Positions 1 to 10,064 of a stretch of DNA of 23,622 bases are shown in pieces. The notes under the pieces were generated by a model. That model did no database searches. It saw only the letters and a list, made by a program, of their open reading frames with translations, and was not told where the DNA came from. Both the position numbers and the translations under genes were made by a program. How positions within the stretch are numbered: position 1 is the first letter of the stretch; the number at the start of each line of letters is the position of its first letter. Origin of the DNA: a virus; the IMG/VR virus record IMGVR_UViG_3300032224_000504, positions 1-23,622 of that record; one strand, written 5' to 3'.

Positions 1-45
1 CATATCTCTTACTAAATTGTCGTGGTCTTTTACTTTAGCAAACAT
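1..45 (-). CDS. N-terminal fragment of a T4-like structural-cluster gene (cut by window edge)
   Basis: Reading leftwards from an ATG at 45-43 gives an open frame of 15 codons, MFAKVKDHDNLVRDM, which continues beyond the window. The start lies one base past the TAA stop of the large DUF4815 gene (TAA-T-ATG), the same close coupling seen between other genes of this block, which favours it being the next gene of the minus-strand operon. The opening resembles the start of small conserved proteins in baseplate clusters of T4-like marine phages, but that is recollection rather than alignment. No function can be assigned from 15 residues. Confidence 0.55.
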   Translation of the reverse strand, partial: MFAKVKDHDNLVRDM

Positions 46-46
46 A

Positions 47-3000
47 TTATGCACCGGCTGGTAAAGCAATTGCACGGAAATCACGAACCTTAGGAACATC
101 AGTAGTATCAGTTCCAGTCAACACAATTTTAATAGCAAATGTTCTAAATGAGTTATATGCAGTTGAACTAGTTGTATAGTTCACAGAATTATTGGCAGAA
201 CCACCAACACCTGGCGCATATGCAATTTCTCTGTAATCATCAGGACCAGCAGAAGCAAAGTTTGCATTACTTAACTGTGTCATCAATTGCCAAGTTTTAT
301 CATCAAATGTTGCAGTATCAGCAGCAGACAATAACTTGTAATATACACGAATGTTTGCAGCTGCAGGTTTGTATGCGGTCAAATAAACACGCAAGTCACC
401 AGAATCAAATCCGTCAGCAAGAACCACTTTACGAGTTAGGTAACGAACATAAGAGTTACCACCAGATTTCTTATCTTCACCGTTATAGGTAATTGTTGCA
501 CCAGTACCTGGAGTTGTGTTAGCATCAACCAATGTAAATGTTGGAGATGTTTCGTAACCAGAACCAGGATTTGTCAAGTAGATAGATGTTACCACATTAG
601 CAGTAACAACGGCAGCCGCAGTTGCACCTGAACCTCCGCCACCTGTAATAGTTACAACGGCGTTGGCGTTAGTTGAGTAACCTGTTCCACCACTTGTTAA
701 TGTAATACCAGAATTACTCAATGGCAAATCATTGATAATGTTTTCAACGGCAATTACACCATATCGTGATGTGTCCAAAAATGGAGAAATATCAGGATTG
801 GATGTTTGTAATGTAGCCTTAACAGTTAATGTTGTATTACCTGTTGCTGGGTTTAATACACGGCGGCCAAAACCATCATTCATTTGGAAATCGGTTAATG
901 GAGTAATGTTTTTATATCCAGTCATACCACCAGTTGATTTCTCAGAATTAAACTGGTAAGATAAAGAAGTATTAGCAACAGTAACATCTGAGGTAATCAA
1001 GTGTGTTAAGTCATAGACTGTATTTGAACTTGGATAATTAATCTTAAATGTTGCTTGAACAGGATCGGTACTAAACACATAACGGAACAATCTAAACATG
1101 AGGTCTGAATTTTGGTCAGCAGTCCATGTAGAACCGTTTTGTGATAAGAACAATGAACCGCCATATGGTTGTTCAGAAATTTGACGACCACTTACTGTGT
1201 CAAGTTTACCAATTTCAGCAACATACACCTCATACTTGTTAGAGTTAGCCAACAATACAAATGAATGTTCACCTGGCTGCAAGTAGATTGGTGCATCAAA
1301 CTCAAACTCTGTATATTTACTAGCAGTATCTAAGTTTGGAGATGTAGTTGTATTAACTTTATCTGGTGTCAAAGTAACTGTTGAGTAAGGATAGATTATA
1401 GAAGATGATGGGTAACCATTTGTTGCAGGACGAACCTGTAATGTAACTGGTACTGTTGTATCTTTCGATTTAAATGCAAAACGAGCCTTAGACAGGAAAA
1501 TACCTTGTGGGTAATTTACTGGTGATATTAAGAATGTTTGTGCAAGTGGATCCCAATAACCAATCACAACTTGGCGACTTGTTGTAGAAGAAACAACACG
1601 ATTGTCGGTTACAGAAGCTCTTTGAATTGTTGGTACAGTTGTAGAGATAATAGTATTCTCTGTTGACTGTAAAATGCCTTGTGCAAAGAATGTAGCGTCA
1701 CCGTTTGTAGATGAAGAACCTAAATCGCCGGTTGAATTGTCAACCATTCTAAAGTTCTTTTCACCAACACGGAATGTTGCAGAAGGAATATTAAACACAC
1801 CAGCAACATCGCCTGCCATGGTAGTTTTTAGATTACCAATTGAGTAGATAGAATCAGTAGATGGTATAGTTGTCCATGCACCAGAGATTGCTACATTTCG
1901 TGTAGCAGCTGTGTAAGTAGTAATTGTGCCTTTTTGGCCAGCACCAGTTCCACTAACAATATAGATTGGTGAACCAACATAATCAGTAGTATTATTAGCA
2001 CCAAACGCATCAACATTCAATACAATAGTATTTCCAGTAGCAGAGGCTGCATTACCAGAGTAGTGGTCATAGCCAACAACACGAACAGTTGTTCCTGTTG
2101 AAGAACCAACCAAGTTCATTGTAGAACCGTTAAGTGCAGAAGATGGGTTAACACTAATAATAAATGCTTCAGTATTAGATGTGCGAACAACATATGCAGT
2201 AGCATTAGTTGTGCTAGTTGCAGTATTAACTACTGAAACTGTTTCTGGATTGCCAATCTCAGTTCTGAAACCAAGATTATTTGTGGCAATTTTAAATTTG
2301 TTAGCACGAGCAACATACTTGTCAATGTTAACATTATCAAAGAAAGAATATAATGTGGTATCTGGTTTAAAATCGGAACCAGTAAATAACACATTACGAT
2401 TTCTCATGTAAGGAATAATAGACACATCAACAACACGGTCACCCAAAGATTGAGTAATTGTGGTTGGAACAACAGTCGTTTTAACACCAGTTCTTGTTTG
2501 TGATGATGATGTTGTTGTTGTTTCGGTACCGTAAACCACTTCATATCGGCCTGTTGCACCTAACCAACCACGATATGCAGGACTGTCAGTTGTTGTTCCA
2601 GTCCAATATGTCGACCAATCACCCCACTCATATGAGTAAGCGTTGGCAGTAATTATATTCCAAGCATCTTTGTCACCTTGCAGGTTAACAAGAACATCTG
2701 GTTGTTTATTAGTGTCAATCCAAATATCAGACGCTGGGTCTAATTGAATTTTACCTAAGAAGTTAATCACATTGAATGGATTAACATTGATTGATTTGGA
2801 AGCTTTGTTTTGGTCAATAAATGCTGAGTGTGCAGCATTAGCAGTAACCAAAGGACCGTTCTTCATAAAGTTGCTTGAAGTGGCGGAATCAAATGTTAAT
2901 AAATGTGAAGATATGTTAAATGATGGACGCAGTTCTTTGTTCTTAGGGTCAATAGATGATAAGTAATCATTTTTTGCCACATCAGCTACAGAGTGGCCAT

Positions 3001-5989
3001 CAAATGCATCAACCAAAATACCATTCTTAAATCGTGGTAAATTTGTGCTATCAAGTATTGTTAAATCTTGTTTGTTAACAGCAGATTGTTCTAGCAATGA
3101 CAATGATGTATAATATTCTAAGTTTTCAACACGCTTGTCAATTGCGCCAATATCACGCATTGTATAACGGCGATTGTCTTTGTATTCAACTCTAATTAAA
3201 GATGTATTGGCAACATACGCAGGCTCACGCAAGGTATACAAAGTCATTGCCCCATCTTTGTCTTTTGGTTCAACAGGAGTTAAGGAAGGAATGCCTTGAA
3301 TTACCTCAAATGTTCTATCTTTGTTTAATACTACCTTGTCAATTCTTGGTAAGTAGTATTGATAGTTTAGAATGATGTCGGAACCATTCTCAGGAATCTT
3401 AGGACCAGTCGTGGTTGAATCAACATCGAATGTGACGGTGTTTGCTGTTGTTGTGCTTGTTGGCGTTGCTCGGACAGGCCTAAAATCAAGGCAATCCGAA
3501 AGTTGGTAATTGTTGCCTGCACCAACAGATGAATATGTGGGAATAGAACCGTAATCATACCCACTATAAGAATCAACATCAAAGAAACCAGCACCAGACG
3601 AACTGAATAGGTTATATTTAACGACTAGGGGACCAACAGGAGTTGCTACACCAGCTTTCAAACTAATAGAAGCATGGTCATAATAAGAATCTCTTTGACC
3701 ATTATCTAGTGTGTAGCGTGAAGTGATATCTGTTGCAATAGCAGCATTAGCAACTGTAATTTGATTGCCATTAAAATCTAATACTGAAGAAACAGCTACA
3801 ACATCAGACACAAATAATGATTGTGCAGTTGCAGGTGTTTTAACAACAGTATTGGCCATAATGTGAGTTTGGCCTTGTGAAGCATAAAGAATTACACCGT
3901 TATTAGCAAACAATGCTGTGCCGCCACTTGTTTGAACGGTTGCATTTGCAGTTACAAAAGTTTTTGTTTTTGCTGATGGATTTGAAGAATCAATCGTTGC
4001 AACAATATTAGCAGTCATATTGTTACCAGAAGTAACAGTAATTTTACGAGTGCCTGTATCTACTGTAAATAGATTAGAAGGAATAATTTGACCAACAGTA
4101 TATGGTGAAGTACCAGATGATGTTACAACAACTGTATATTTTTCGTTTTTACTTGAAGTGCTTACAGCAGCAGAAATGGCTTCACCAGTACCTACTGAAA
4201 GTGTAGGTGATATTGAAGATGAAAAAGCTTGTGCTTCATACATTCTCTTATATGAGAAAGACAAATTACCAATAGTTCCACTAGCAACATAATTTTGACC
4301 AAGTGGCAATAATAGTGGCTCTAACTTAGTATCTGAAATAAATGTGTCATCGTAAGTTGTTGCTGGGTCTTTAGAAGCGCCATCAATATCAGCAGCTGCA
4401 ACACGAGTTGTCCCGCTTGTAACAGCTAATGATTTGATATCATTAACTTCAAAGTCAATAGACCATGTAGATTGCGTATTTGTTGTAGCAATAAATTGTT
4501 GAGATAATGTGATAACACCAGTAGCGCCATTATAATTTGTAATATATTTTGGAGTTTCACCAGCGCCAGGACCAGCAATGATACGAAGTTTAGCACCGGT
4601 GTATGCATTGTTCTGTGTAGAATAATATTGTCCAGCACCAGTATTGCCAATAGTAATTGTTGTAGTATTAGATGTTAATACATTTCCAGTTAATGAAGAA
4701 ACATTAACATCAAACAAGTATGTGCGATATTCATAAGTTGCGGAGTTTGATGTGTTTGAAGCCGCTTCAAATTCAATACTTTTTACACGAGCAGTACCAA
4801 TCTTTGTATTAGTAATTGTGTTTGTAGATGAAACATTAATTGAACCATTTGATACACAATGCAAATCAATAGTAGCTAAACTATTAATTGGAAATGTACC
4901 AAAGTGTGTATTTGAATAAACATAATAACCATAGTCAGCAGAAATACGTTTATTAGAAACATTATCTGTTGTTCTTGGTTTATTAAATGTAATTGTTGTT
5001 GGTCCAATTGTTTCGTGTTCGTAACCATAGACATATGCTTTACCTGGCGACAATACAACATTTGCCTTTGCGGTATTGGCAGCACTTGTGTCTAATGAAA
5101 GCTTAAATGGTCTTACTGTGTAGTTACCAGATTCATCGTATGTTCTACGAGCAAGAGTATCTTCTAATACCGCATACAATGGATATTTTACAGAATAGGT
5201 TAATGCGCCTTGTTCAACACGAGCAAGTTCAATAAATTGTGTATCATCGGTAGAATCTAAAGCACGAGTTGATAATACCAATGAAATTTTGTAGCGGTCG
5301 GAACCAGGTGCTTGAAAGTTTGAAGCATCTTGAGCAGGATCCAACAACGAAGTATCTTGTGTATATTCTACAACAGCTTCAGTAACTTCAAAACCAATTC
5401 TTGCATTAGCTGTTGCATTGTTATATTTTGATGTGGCAATAGTTTGTGCATCGTTCTTAATGAAAAAACCATCGTAATAGAATACACCATCATTTACAGA
5501 AAATGTTTGGCCTGTTCCAACGCCAGATGTTGAAACATTAGCATATGCAGGCGCAGTTTCAACTGTGGAAATTTTATCTCCAGAAGCAAAAGCAGTACCA
5601 TAAATCTGTTTGACTAATAGTGTTTTTGGATCACCTGTACCAGAATCAGCATCATAAACAACAACAACTTCACCACGCTTTGTTCCTGTGGAATCAGTAA
5701 TTGTTTTACCATTAAAATTTGTTACAGAAACAGCTAAACCAGAATAATCGGTATCTAATTTTAAGTATGTAGCATTTTGAAGAAAAGTTTGACCACCAGT
5801 TACAAGAGAACCATTTTTGAAAACATTATTACCAAAACGACTAATTTGGCTCTGTAAAAGAGTTTGTAATTGTGTTAACTCACGAGCTTGAACAGCATAA
5901 CCTGGCTTAAACAATAGACGAAGAAACTTTTTAGCTTCATCGAAGTCGTCATAGTATGGGTTGACATTAAAATTAGTATTTAACGACAT
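47..5989 (-). CDS. Large DUF4815-type baseplate/tail structural protein (1980 aa)
   Basis: A very long virion protein, probably part of the peripheral baseplate or a fibre attachment. The N-terminus, with NPYYDDFDEAKKFLRLLFKP followed by GYAVQARELTQLQTLLQSQI, is the hallmark of DUF4815 proteins found in tail clusters of T4-like marine phages. Around residues 450-515 and 1320-1380 are two copies of a GAG-x-x-K/x-I-T-x-Y module. Near residues 1500-1640 is a segment with AQTFLISP, QGIFLSKARFAFKSKD and ISEQPYGGSLFLSQN, which recurs in large phage baseplate proteins. Residues about 1759-1836 are a glycine-rich repeat shared with gp6, gp7 and gp8. The start is supported by a Shine-Dalgarno AAGGAA at 6003-5998, eight bases upstream. 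It follows gp8, where T4 has gp9-gp12, so it may replace some of those functions; that is inference. Confidence 0.85.
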   Translation of the reverse strand: MSLNTNFNVNPYYDDFDEAKKFLRLLFKPGYAVQARELTQLQTLLQSQISRFGNNVFKNGSLVTGGQTFLQNATYLKLDTDYSGLAVSVTNFNGKTITDSTGTKRGEVVVVYDADSGTGDPKTLLVKQIYGTAFASGDKISTVETAPAYANVSTSGVGTGQTFSVNDGVFYYDGFFIKNDAQTIATSKYNNATANARIGFEVTEAVVEYTQDTSLLDPAQDASNFQAPGSDRYKISLVLSTRALDSTDDTQFIELARVEQGALTYSVKYPLYAVLEDTLARRTYDESGNYTVRPFKLSLDTSAANTAKANVVLSPGKAYVYGYEHETIGPTTITFNKPRTTDNVSNKRISADYGYYVYSNTHFGTFPINSLATIDLHCVSNGSINVSSTNTITNTKIGTARVKSIEFEAASNTSNSATYEYRTYLFDVNVSSLTGNVLTSNTTTITIGNTGAGQYYSTQNNAYTGAKLRIIAGPGAGETPKYITNYNGATGVITLSQQFIATTNTQSTWSIDFEVNDIKSLAVTSGTTRVAAADIDGASKDPATTYDDTFISDTKLEPLLLPLGQNYVASGTIGNLSFSYKRMYEAQAFSSSISPTLSVGTGEAISAAVSTSSKNEKYTVVVTSSGTSPYTVGQIIPSNLFTVDTGTRKITVTSGNNMTANIVATIDSSNPSAKTKTFVTANATVQTSGGTALFANNGVILYASQGQTHIMANTVVKTPATAQSLFVSDVVAVSSVLDFNGNQITVANAAIATDITSRYTLDNGQRDSYYDHASISLKAGVATPVGPLVVKYNLFSSSGAGFFDVDSYSGYDYGSIPTYSSVGAGNNYQLSDCLDFRPVRATPTSTTTANTVTFDVDSTTTGPKIPENGSDIILNYQYYLPRIDKVVLNKDRTFEVIQGIPSLTPVEPKDKDGAMTLYTLREPAYVANTSLIRVEYKDNRRYTMRDIGAIDKRVENLEYYTSLSLLEQSAVNKQDLTILDSTNLPRFKNGILVDAFDGHSVADVAKNDYLSSIDPKNKELRPSFNISSHLLTFDSATSSNFMKNGPLVTANAAHSAFIDQNKASKSINVNPFNVINFLGKIQLDPASDIWIDTNKQPDVLVNLQGDKDAWNIITANAYSYEWGDWSTYWTGTTTDSPAYRGWLGATGRYEVVYGTETTTTSSSQTRTGVKTTVVPTTITQSLGDRVVDVSIIPYMRNRNVLFTGSDFKPDTTLYSFFDNVNIDKYVARANKFKIATNNLGFRTEIGNPETVSVVNTATSTTNATAYVVRTSNTEAFIISVNPSSALNGSTMNLVGSSTGTTVRVVGYDHYSGNAASATGNTIVLNVDAFGANNTTDYVGSPIYIVSGTGAGQKGTITTYTAATRNVAISGAWTTIPSTDSIYSIGNLKTTMAGDVAGVFNIPSATFRVGEKNFRMVDNSTGDLGSSSTNGDATFFAQGILQSTENTIISTTVPTIQRASVTDNRVVSSTTSRQVVIGYWDPLAQTFLISPVNYPQGIFLSKARFAFKSKDTTVPVTLQVRPATNGYPSSSIIYPYSTVTLTPDKVNTTTSPNLDTASKYTEFEFDAPIYLQPGEHSFVLLANSNKYEVYVAEIGKLDTVSGRQISEQPYGGSLFLSQNGSTWTADQNSDLMFRLFRYVFSTDPVQATFKINYPSSNTVYDLTHLITSDVTVANTSLSYQFNSEKSTGGMTGYKNITPLTDFQMNDGFGRRVLNPATGNTTLTVKATLQTSNPDISPFLDTSRYGVIAVENIINDLPLSNSGITLTSGGTGYSTNANAVVTITGGGGSGATAAAVVTANVVTSIYLTNPGSGYETSPTFTLVDANTTPGTGATITYNGEDKKSGGNSYVRYLTRKVVLADGFDSGDLRVYLTAYKPAAANIRVYYKLLSAADTATFDDKTWQLMTQLSNANFASAGPDDYREIAYAPGVGGSANNSVNYTTSSTAYNSFRTFAIKIVLTGTDTTDVPKVRDFRAIALPAGA

Positions 5990-5997
5990 TAAATATT

Positions 5998-6003
5998 TTC
6001 CTT
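5998..6003 (-). promoter_or_regulatory. Strong ribosome binding site of the DUF4815 gene
   Basis: Read on the minus strand, AAGGAA lies eight bases before the ATG at 5989. It is one of the clearest Shine-Dalgarno sequences in the minus block. It overlaps the end of the upstream gp8 gene, so the two genes are probably translated from one message. Confidence 0.6.
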
Positions 6004-7552
6004 AGAATCTAATAACAAACTTAACATTTTCAGCTTGTCCTTCTGCTCTTTCAACTTTTTGTATATTTTCAGCATACATGATATCACCACTATATGGTTG
6101 GAACTCTGGTAAATTTTGTTTAACAATTGTTCTGTTTACACCAGAACTAGCACCAATCAAAATACCACCGACCGCAGCTTGACCTCTAACTTTAGTCAAT
6201 CTAACTTGGTTTGAAGATTGTGCATTAACAAAACCATAAAAATAGGCATTGTTTGCAGAACTACCTTGGTAGACAAATTCGTTCAATGTAAAATCAGTAC
6301 CTGCAACCAATGTCAAATTGGTTGTCTGTGAGATAACAGTATTTGCATTAGAACTTGTTACTGGTGATGTTTCACCATATTTATATGGGTCCCTTAGAAG
6401 GCCATATTGTCTAAATGATGTGCTAGTGGAAATAAGTCCACCTTCTGTTGAATCTACTAATCCAATTTTATCAGCAATCATTACATTTCCACCATTCAGT
6501 TCTTTAGCGGGATTGTATGCATGGCCGTATTGTGGAGGTAAAGCAACACGAGCATTTGCACCTGTGCCAGAACCATATACAATGGCATTTGCATATGTAT
6601 ATCCTGATCCTGTTACACTTACTGTAATTTTTGAGATTGCACGATTGGCGATTGTAGCAGAAGCTTCTGTACCAGAACCATCACCACTAACATAAACTCT
6701 TGTTGTAAATGTTAAATTGTTTGCTACTGTTCCGCCACCGTTTGCGGTTGTGGCGGTAGAAATTGTAATTGTAGAACTAATAGCATTAACTGCGGTAACT
6801 AAAGTGGATGTTGCAATACCTGTTCCACTAACATACATATTTGCAGCCACATTTGTTGTGTTGGCCAAATTAATTGATGTTACGCCTGGACCAAATGCAG
6901 TAGATAAAATAGAAGGTTCCGCATATCCAGTTCCGCCATTTGTAACAATGATGGTAGTTAATTCACCACTTACAATGTCAGCAGAACTTACATTATAGTC
7001 TAATTTTGATGTGGAAACTGGTGCAGGTATCCAATCGGTTGTCAAAAACTTATTAGAAGGTTTGACATTATACATATACTTCCAAATGTAACCGTCAGCA
7101 GTTTTAATTGTACCGTTTGCGGTGGTGTAATCACCAGTTGGCATAACAGTAGAATTAGCGGAAGCGTTGTTTGACAAACATTTATAGACATTTCGGTCTG
7201 TGGTAATAACATACATTGGTTTAACATTCAATGTTGTATTGCCGGTTGTCAAATCATCTATTGTAATTAAATCATCATATTGTTTGTATTTTGTGGATCC
7301 TGTCCAATTGACCCTAGGAACAACCAATTCCACATCGTTACCAGTAACTTTTTTGGCTGCAAACATATTGTCCCAAACTGTCTTTTCATCGGATGTAGAA
7401 TCAACGATGGAGTTTGGTGACGATTCGTTTGCATAAGGAACATGGTTTCCAATAAAAACATAACCAACTGTTGCAGCTGGTTCTGAGAACGATTCTTTGA
7501 ATTGTTCTGCGTTATTGAACGAGAGTTTCTTTGAGGTATAAAAAGTTGCCAT
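6002..7552 (-). CDS. 8: Baseplate wedge protein gp8
   Basis: Wedge component that in T4 joins gp10, gp7, gp6 and gp53 in each of six wedges. The T4 gp8 landmarks I recall are all present in order: VWDNMFAAKKV, then VELVVPRVNW (T4 has VIPRRDW), then VYKCLSN (T4 VYRCLD), then TADGYIWKYMYNV (T4 GDGYVWEYLFEI), then a proline-rich WIPAP. At 516 residues it is longer than T4 gp8 (about 334). The excess lies mostly after residue about 200, where glycine-rich segments such as GGTGYAEPSI and GSGYTYANAIVYGSGTGANA occur. The gene sits between gp7 and the DUF4815 gene with 12-13 base gaps, matching the T4 order 6-7-8. The start has only a weak AAGAA upstream; the same AAGAATTAATATG string precedes gp53. 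Confidence 0.8.
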   Translation of the reverse strand: MATFYTSKKLSFNNAEQFKESFSEPAATVGYVFIGNHVPYANESSPNSIVDSTSDEKTVWDNMFAAKKVTGNDVELVVPRVNWTGSTKYKQYDDLITIDDLTTGNTTLNVKPMYVITTDRNVYKCLSNNASANSTVMPTGDYTTANGTIKTADGYIWKYMYNVKPSNKFLTTDWIPAPVSTSKLDYNVSSADIVSGELTTIIVTNGGTGYAEPSILSTAFGPGVTSINLANTTNVAANMYVSGTGIATSTLVTAVNAISSTITISTATTANGGGTVANNLTFTTRVYVSGDGSGTEASATIANRAISKITVSVTGSGYTYANAIVYGSGTGANARVALPPQYGHAYNPAKELNGGNVMIADKIGLVDSTEGGLISTSTSFRQYGLLRDPYKYGETSPVTSSNANTVISQTTNLTLVAGTDFTLNEFVYQGSSANNAYFYGFVNAQSSNQVRLTKVRGQAAVGGILIGASSGVNRTIVKQNLPEFQPYSGDIMYAENIQKVERAEGQAENVKFVIRF

Positions 7553-7562
7553 ATTAATTCTT

Positions 7563-7570
7563 TATTTATG
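7563..7570 (-). promoter_or_regulatory. Possible late promoter CATAAATA before gp8
   Basis: Read on the minus strand, CATAAATA differs from the T4 late -10 element TATAAATA only in the first base, and the ATG of gp8 follows after ten bases. It covers the gp7 stop codon. In AT-rich DNA this could be chance, and the implied leader would be only a few bases long. Confidence 0.25.
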
Positions 7571-10064
7571 CCACTATTATTAAATCTTGAACATTTGATG
7601 TATATGTAAATGGTGTGGAAACTGTCAATAGGGTATTACTGTAAATGGCATTAACCGTTCTAATTTCAGAGTTAACCGCAATCTGTGAACCAACAGTAAT
7701 GATTCCAGTAACCACATTAAACAATGTGCCTGTTCCCATCACATACATACTGCCGTTTGTGTTTACAGTACCAGCAACACTATTGCTTATAGTTATGCTA
7801 CTTCTGGAAAGATTGTTTGCGGCCACAACTTCATCAATCTTAAATTCTGCATACTCCACAAAACCAGCTGGATGAATAAGGTTTTTAAAGACATCTTTAA
7901 ATTTACCAAATTCGACTTTAGAAGAAAGAACATAGGCATAATCAATATAGAAATTACGACCTTGAATAACTCTTTCTGAAGCAGAAAGAATAGAATCGGA
8001 TGTCGTCCAACGACCAGGAAATTCAACATAACTAGGTTCAACTGAAGCATTGGCTCTTGCAGCTCTATTACCACTTCCAGTCAAATCAATTTCTGGTGGA
8101 TATTCATATCCTTGACCAGCATCAACAATACGAATTTTTAAAATTTCACCTGGATTTTTGTCTGCCGTTGCAAATAGATTTTCACCATCACCAAGTATTC
8201 CTTGGACTGCAATATTAGCATTTGCACCAGATGTAGAAGATACTGTTACAGAAGGAAGTTTATTAAAAGCATAATTGATACCACCAATTGGCAACAATTC
8301 AAATTTACCAAGTTTTCTATTTGTTTCAGTATAACCAAAATTTACATTGGTTGTCAATGAAGTATTAGAACTAATAGCATTAACCCAACTGATTTGGTTG
8401 TTAACCATAATCTGGTCACCAATCTCCAATTCTCTTTGAAATAATGTGCCTGTTCCAGTAAGAGTGTTTAATGTTGAAGTAACATTAACTGTGCCAGTAA
8501 GTCTTGGTGGTTGTAATTGAACTTTAGTAATTGCACCACTTGTAGATACATTAGTTACAGCAGCAGCTGCACCAAAACCAAACGACATTGGTTGAGTTAA
8601 TGTGAATACAAGTTCATCACCAATGGCATAGTTTGTTCCGCCACTATTGATTGTTAATCTACCTAAAGAGCCTGTTGAATAAACGTGCTCAACTTCTCCA
8701 CTAGCAGTATATGGTGCAGATTCAGCATCCAAAGTTGGAACAGTAGAAAAAATTGCGTTAGCAAAAAGAATTGCCACATTGGTAATTGGACCAATACCTG
8801 TCAATGGTGCAAATGTAAAAGCGTCAATTAATCTTGTTGCAACATTTTCCGTAACAGCACTTGGAAATCCATAATTTGCATCACTAATAGTTTTTGTAGT
8901 GTAGTCACCAATCTTATCAGTATTAACAATAAAACTATTAGCTGCATTGGCACCTGAAGTATCAACTCCGTCAATTGCCAAAACTAATGAAGCATTTGCA
9001 GTTGTACCAATCAAGTTTACATTTGAACCAATTTTAAAACCTGAACCACCAGCAAGAACACGAATTTGATTAATGTAACCAGAGAATACTTCTGAAACCA
9101 ATGCTTCAGCTTGTTTAACAGCATTACCACCAGTAATAACTACGGGGTCACCAACATTATAACTTGCGCCACCATCAATAACATTAATAGTTCTTAAAAT
9201 TGATAATCCTAAAACTTCAATATAAATTAATGTGGAATCATCAGGATCAATAATAGTTAATGTTCCAACTTCACCATCGGCAAATTGACCAACCAAAGTT
9301 TTTGTATTTACATATAATTCAAATGAACCAACACCATTAACCGTTTTTTGGCCAGTTCTTTCAACAATAGCATATGCATTAGATGTTGTACCAACAACTT
9401 TTCTATTGTTTAATAGTTCATAATTAAAATTATTATAAAGAATTCTTATTTTAGCATTACTACTTGGTGCAGTATTGAATACAAGTTTGCGGCTTTCTTT
9501 ACGAATTCTAAAATTAGTTGTCTGAATAACATCATCCACATAAACAACAATTTCAGTAGAATCAACAACTTGTGCTAGTTTGAATATAGTTGTTGTACCG
9601 TTGCCTGTATAGGTGCTGTAAACATCTTGTGAAATACGAAAGGCTTTTTCAATTAACCACTTACCATCTGAAGCTTTAAGAACACTTGATTTGGGTTGAA
9701 TAACTTCCACATCTTCATTGAAAAGAAGTCTGAATAGAAGTTTAAATGATTTTTCATTACCTTTAGCAAGATACAAAGGCAATAAATTTTTAATTAATAA
9801 AGCTTTATCAACAGCAACTGTTTTTGGAACTAAAGAAGCGTAAGTATTAAAAAAGTTATCTTCAAATTGAACAATAGATGAATCAACATCAGAAACATAC
9901 CGCAAATCTTTAGCTTGCGATGTTAAATCATTATTTTTGCCGGTTTGTTTTGTTTCCAAAAATTCATAATATGCTTCCAAAAAAGCAATAAAATTAGGAT
10001 ATTCTTCCCGAACAAACTCCGGTACCTGACGATTAATCAGTAAGGAGGTCTTTTGATTGGACAT
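7566..10064 (-). CDS. 7: Baseplate wedge protein gp7-like (832 aa)
   Basis: Assigned mainly by position between gp6 and gp8, where T4 encodes the wedge-organising protein gp7 (1032 aa). The N-terminus, with the motif EEYPNFIAFLEAYYEFLE, is characteristic of the large baseplate protein at this place in T4-like marine phages. The middle carries at least five short glycine-aromatic repeats, for example GGASYNVGDPVVITGG, GGSGFKIGSNVNLIG and GGTNYAIGDELVFT. Two copies of a GTGTLF-type module are present, one near residues 520-575 and one at the extreme C-terminus (about 768-830). Its ATG overlaps the gp6 stop by one base (TAATG), which indicates translational coupling. Direct similarity to T4 gp7 is not evident by eye, so the gp7 name rests on synteny. 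Confidence 0.7.
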   Translation of the reverse strand: MSNQKTSLLINRQVPEFVREEYPNFIAFLEAYYEFLETKQTGKNNDLTSQAKDLRYVSDVDSSIVQFEDNFFNTYASLVPKTVAVDKALLIKNLLPLYLAKGNEKSFKLLFRLLFNEDVEVIQPKSSVLKASDGKWLIEKAFRISQDVYSTYTGNGTTTIFKLAQVVDSTEIVVYVDDVIQTTNFRIRKESRKLVFNTAPSSNAKIRILYNNFNYELLNNRKVVGTTSNAYAIVERTGQKTVNGVGSFELYVNTKTLVGQFADGEVGTLTIIDPDDSTLIYIEVLGLSILRTINVIDGGASYNVGDPVVITGGNAVKQAEALVSEVFSGYINQIRVLAGGSGFKIGSNVNLIGTTANASLVLAIDGVDTSGANAANSFIVNTDKIGDYTTKTISDANYGFPSAVTENVATRLIDAFTFAPLTGIGPITNVAILFANAIFSTVPTLDAESAPYTASGEVEHVYSTGSLGRLTINSGGTNYAIGDELVFTLTQPMSFGFGAAAAVTNVSTSGAITKVQLQPPRLTGTVNVTSTLNTLTGTGTLFQRELEIGDQIMVNNQISWVNAISSNTSLTTNVNFGYTETNRKLGKFELLPIGGINYAFNKLPSVTVSSTSGANANIAVQGILGDGENLFATADKNPGEILKIRIVDAGQGYEYPPEIDLTGSGNRAARANASVEPSYVEFPGRWTTSDSILSASERVIQGRNFYIDYAYVLSSKVEFGKFKDVFKNLIHPAGFVEYAEFKIDEVVAANNLSRSSITISNSVAGTVNTNGSMYVMGTGTLFNVVTGIITVGSQIAVNSEIRTVNAIYSNTLLTVSTPFTYTSNVQDLIIVA

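Noticed and set aside
6378-6385. Exact TATAAATA on the minus strand inside gp8
   Set aside because: It encodes part of the P-Y-K-Y-G stretch of gp8, is far from any gene start, and is likely a chance match in AT-rich coding DNA.
6318-6695. 125-residue open frame on the plus strand opposite gp8
   Set aside because: It is antisense to a well-supported gene, has no ribosome site, and its Val/Pro/Ala-rich content mirrors the codon pattern of gp8.
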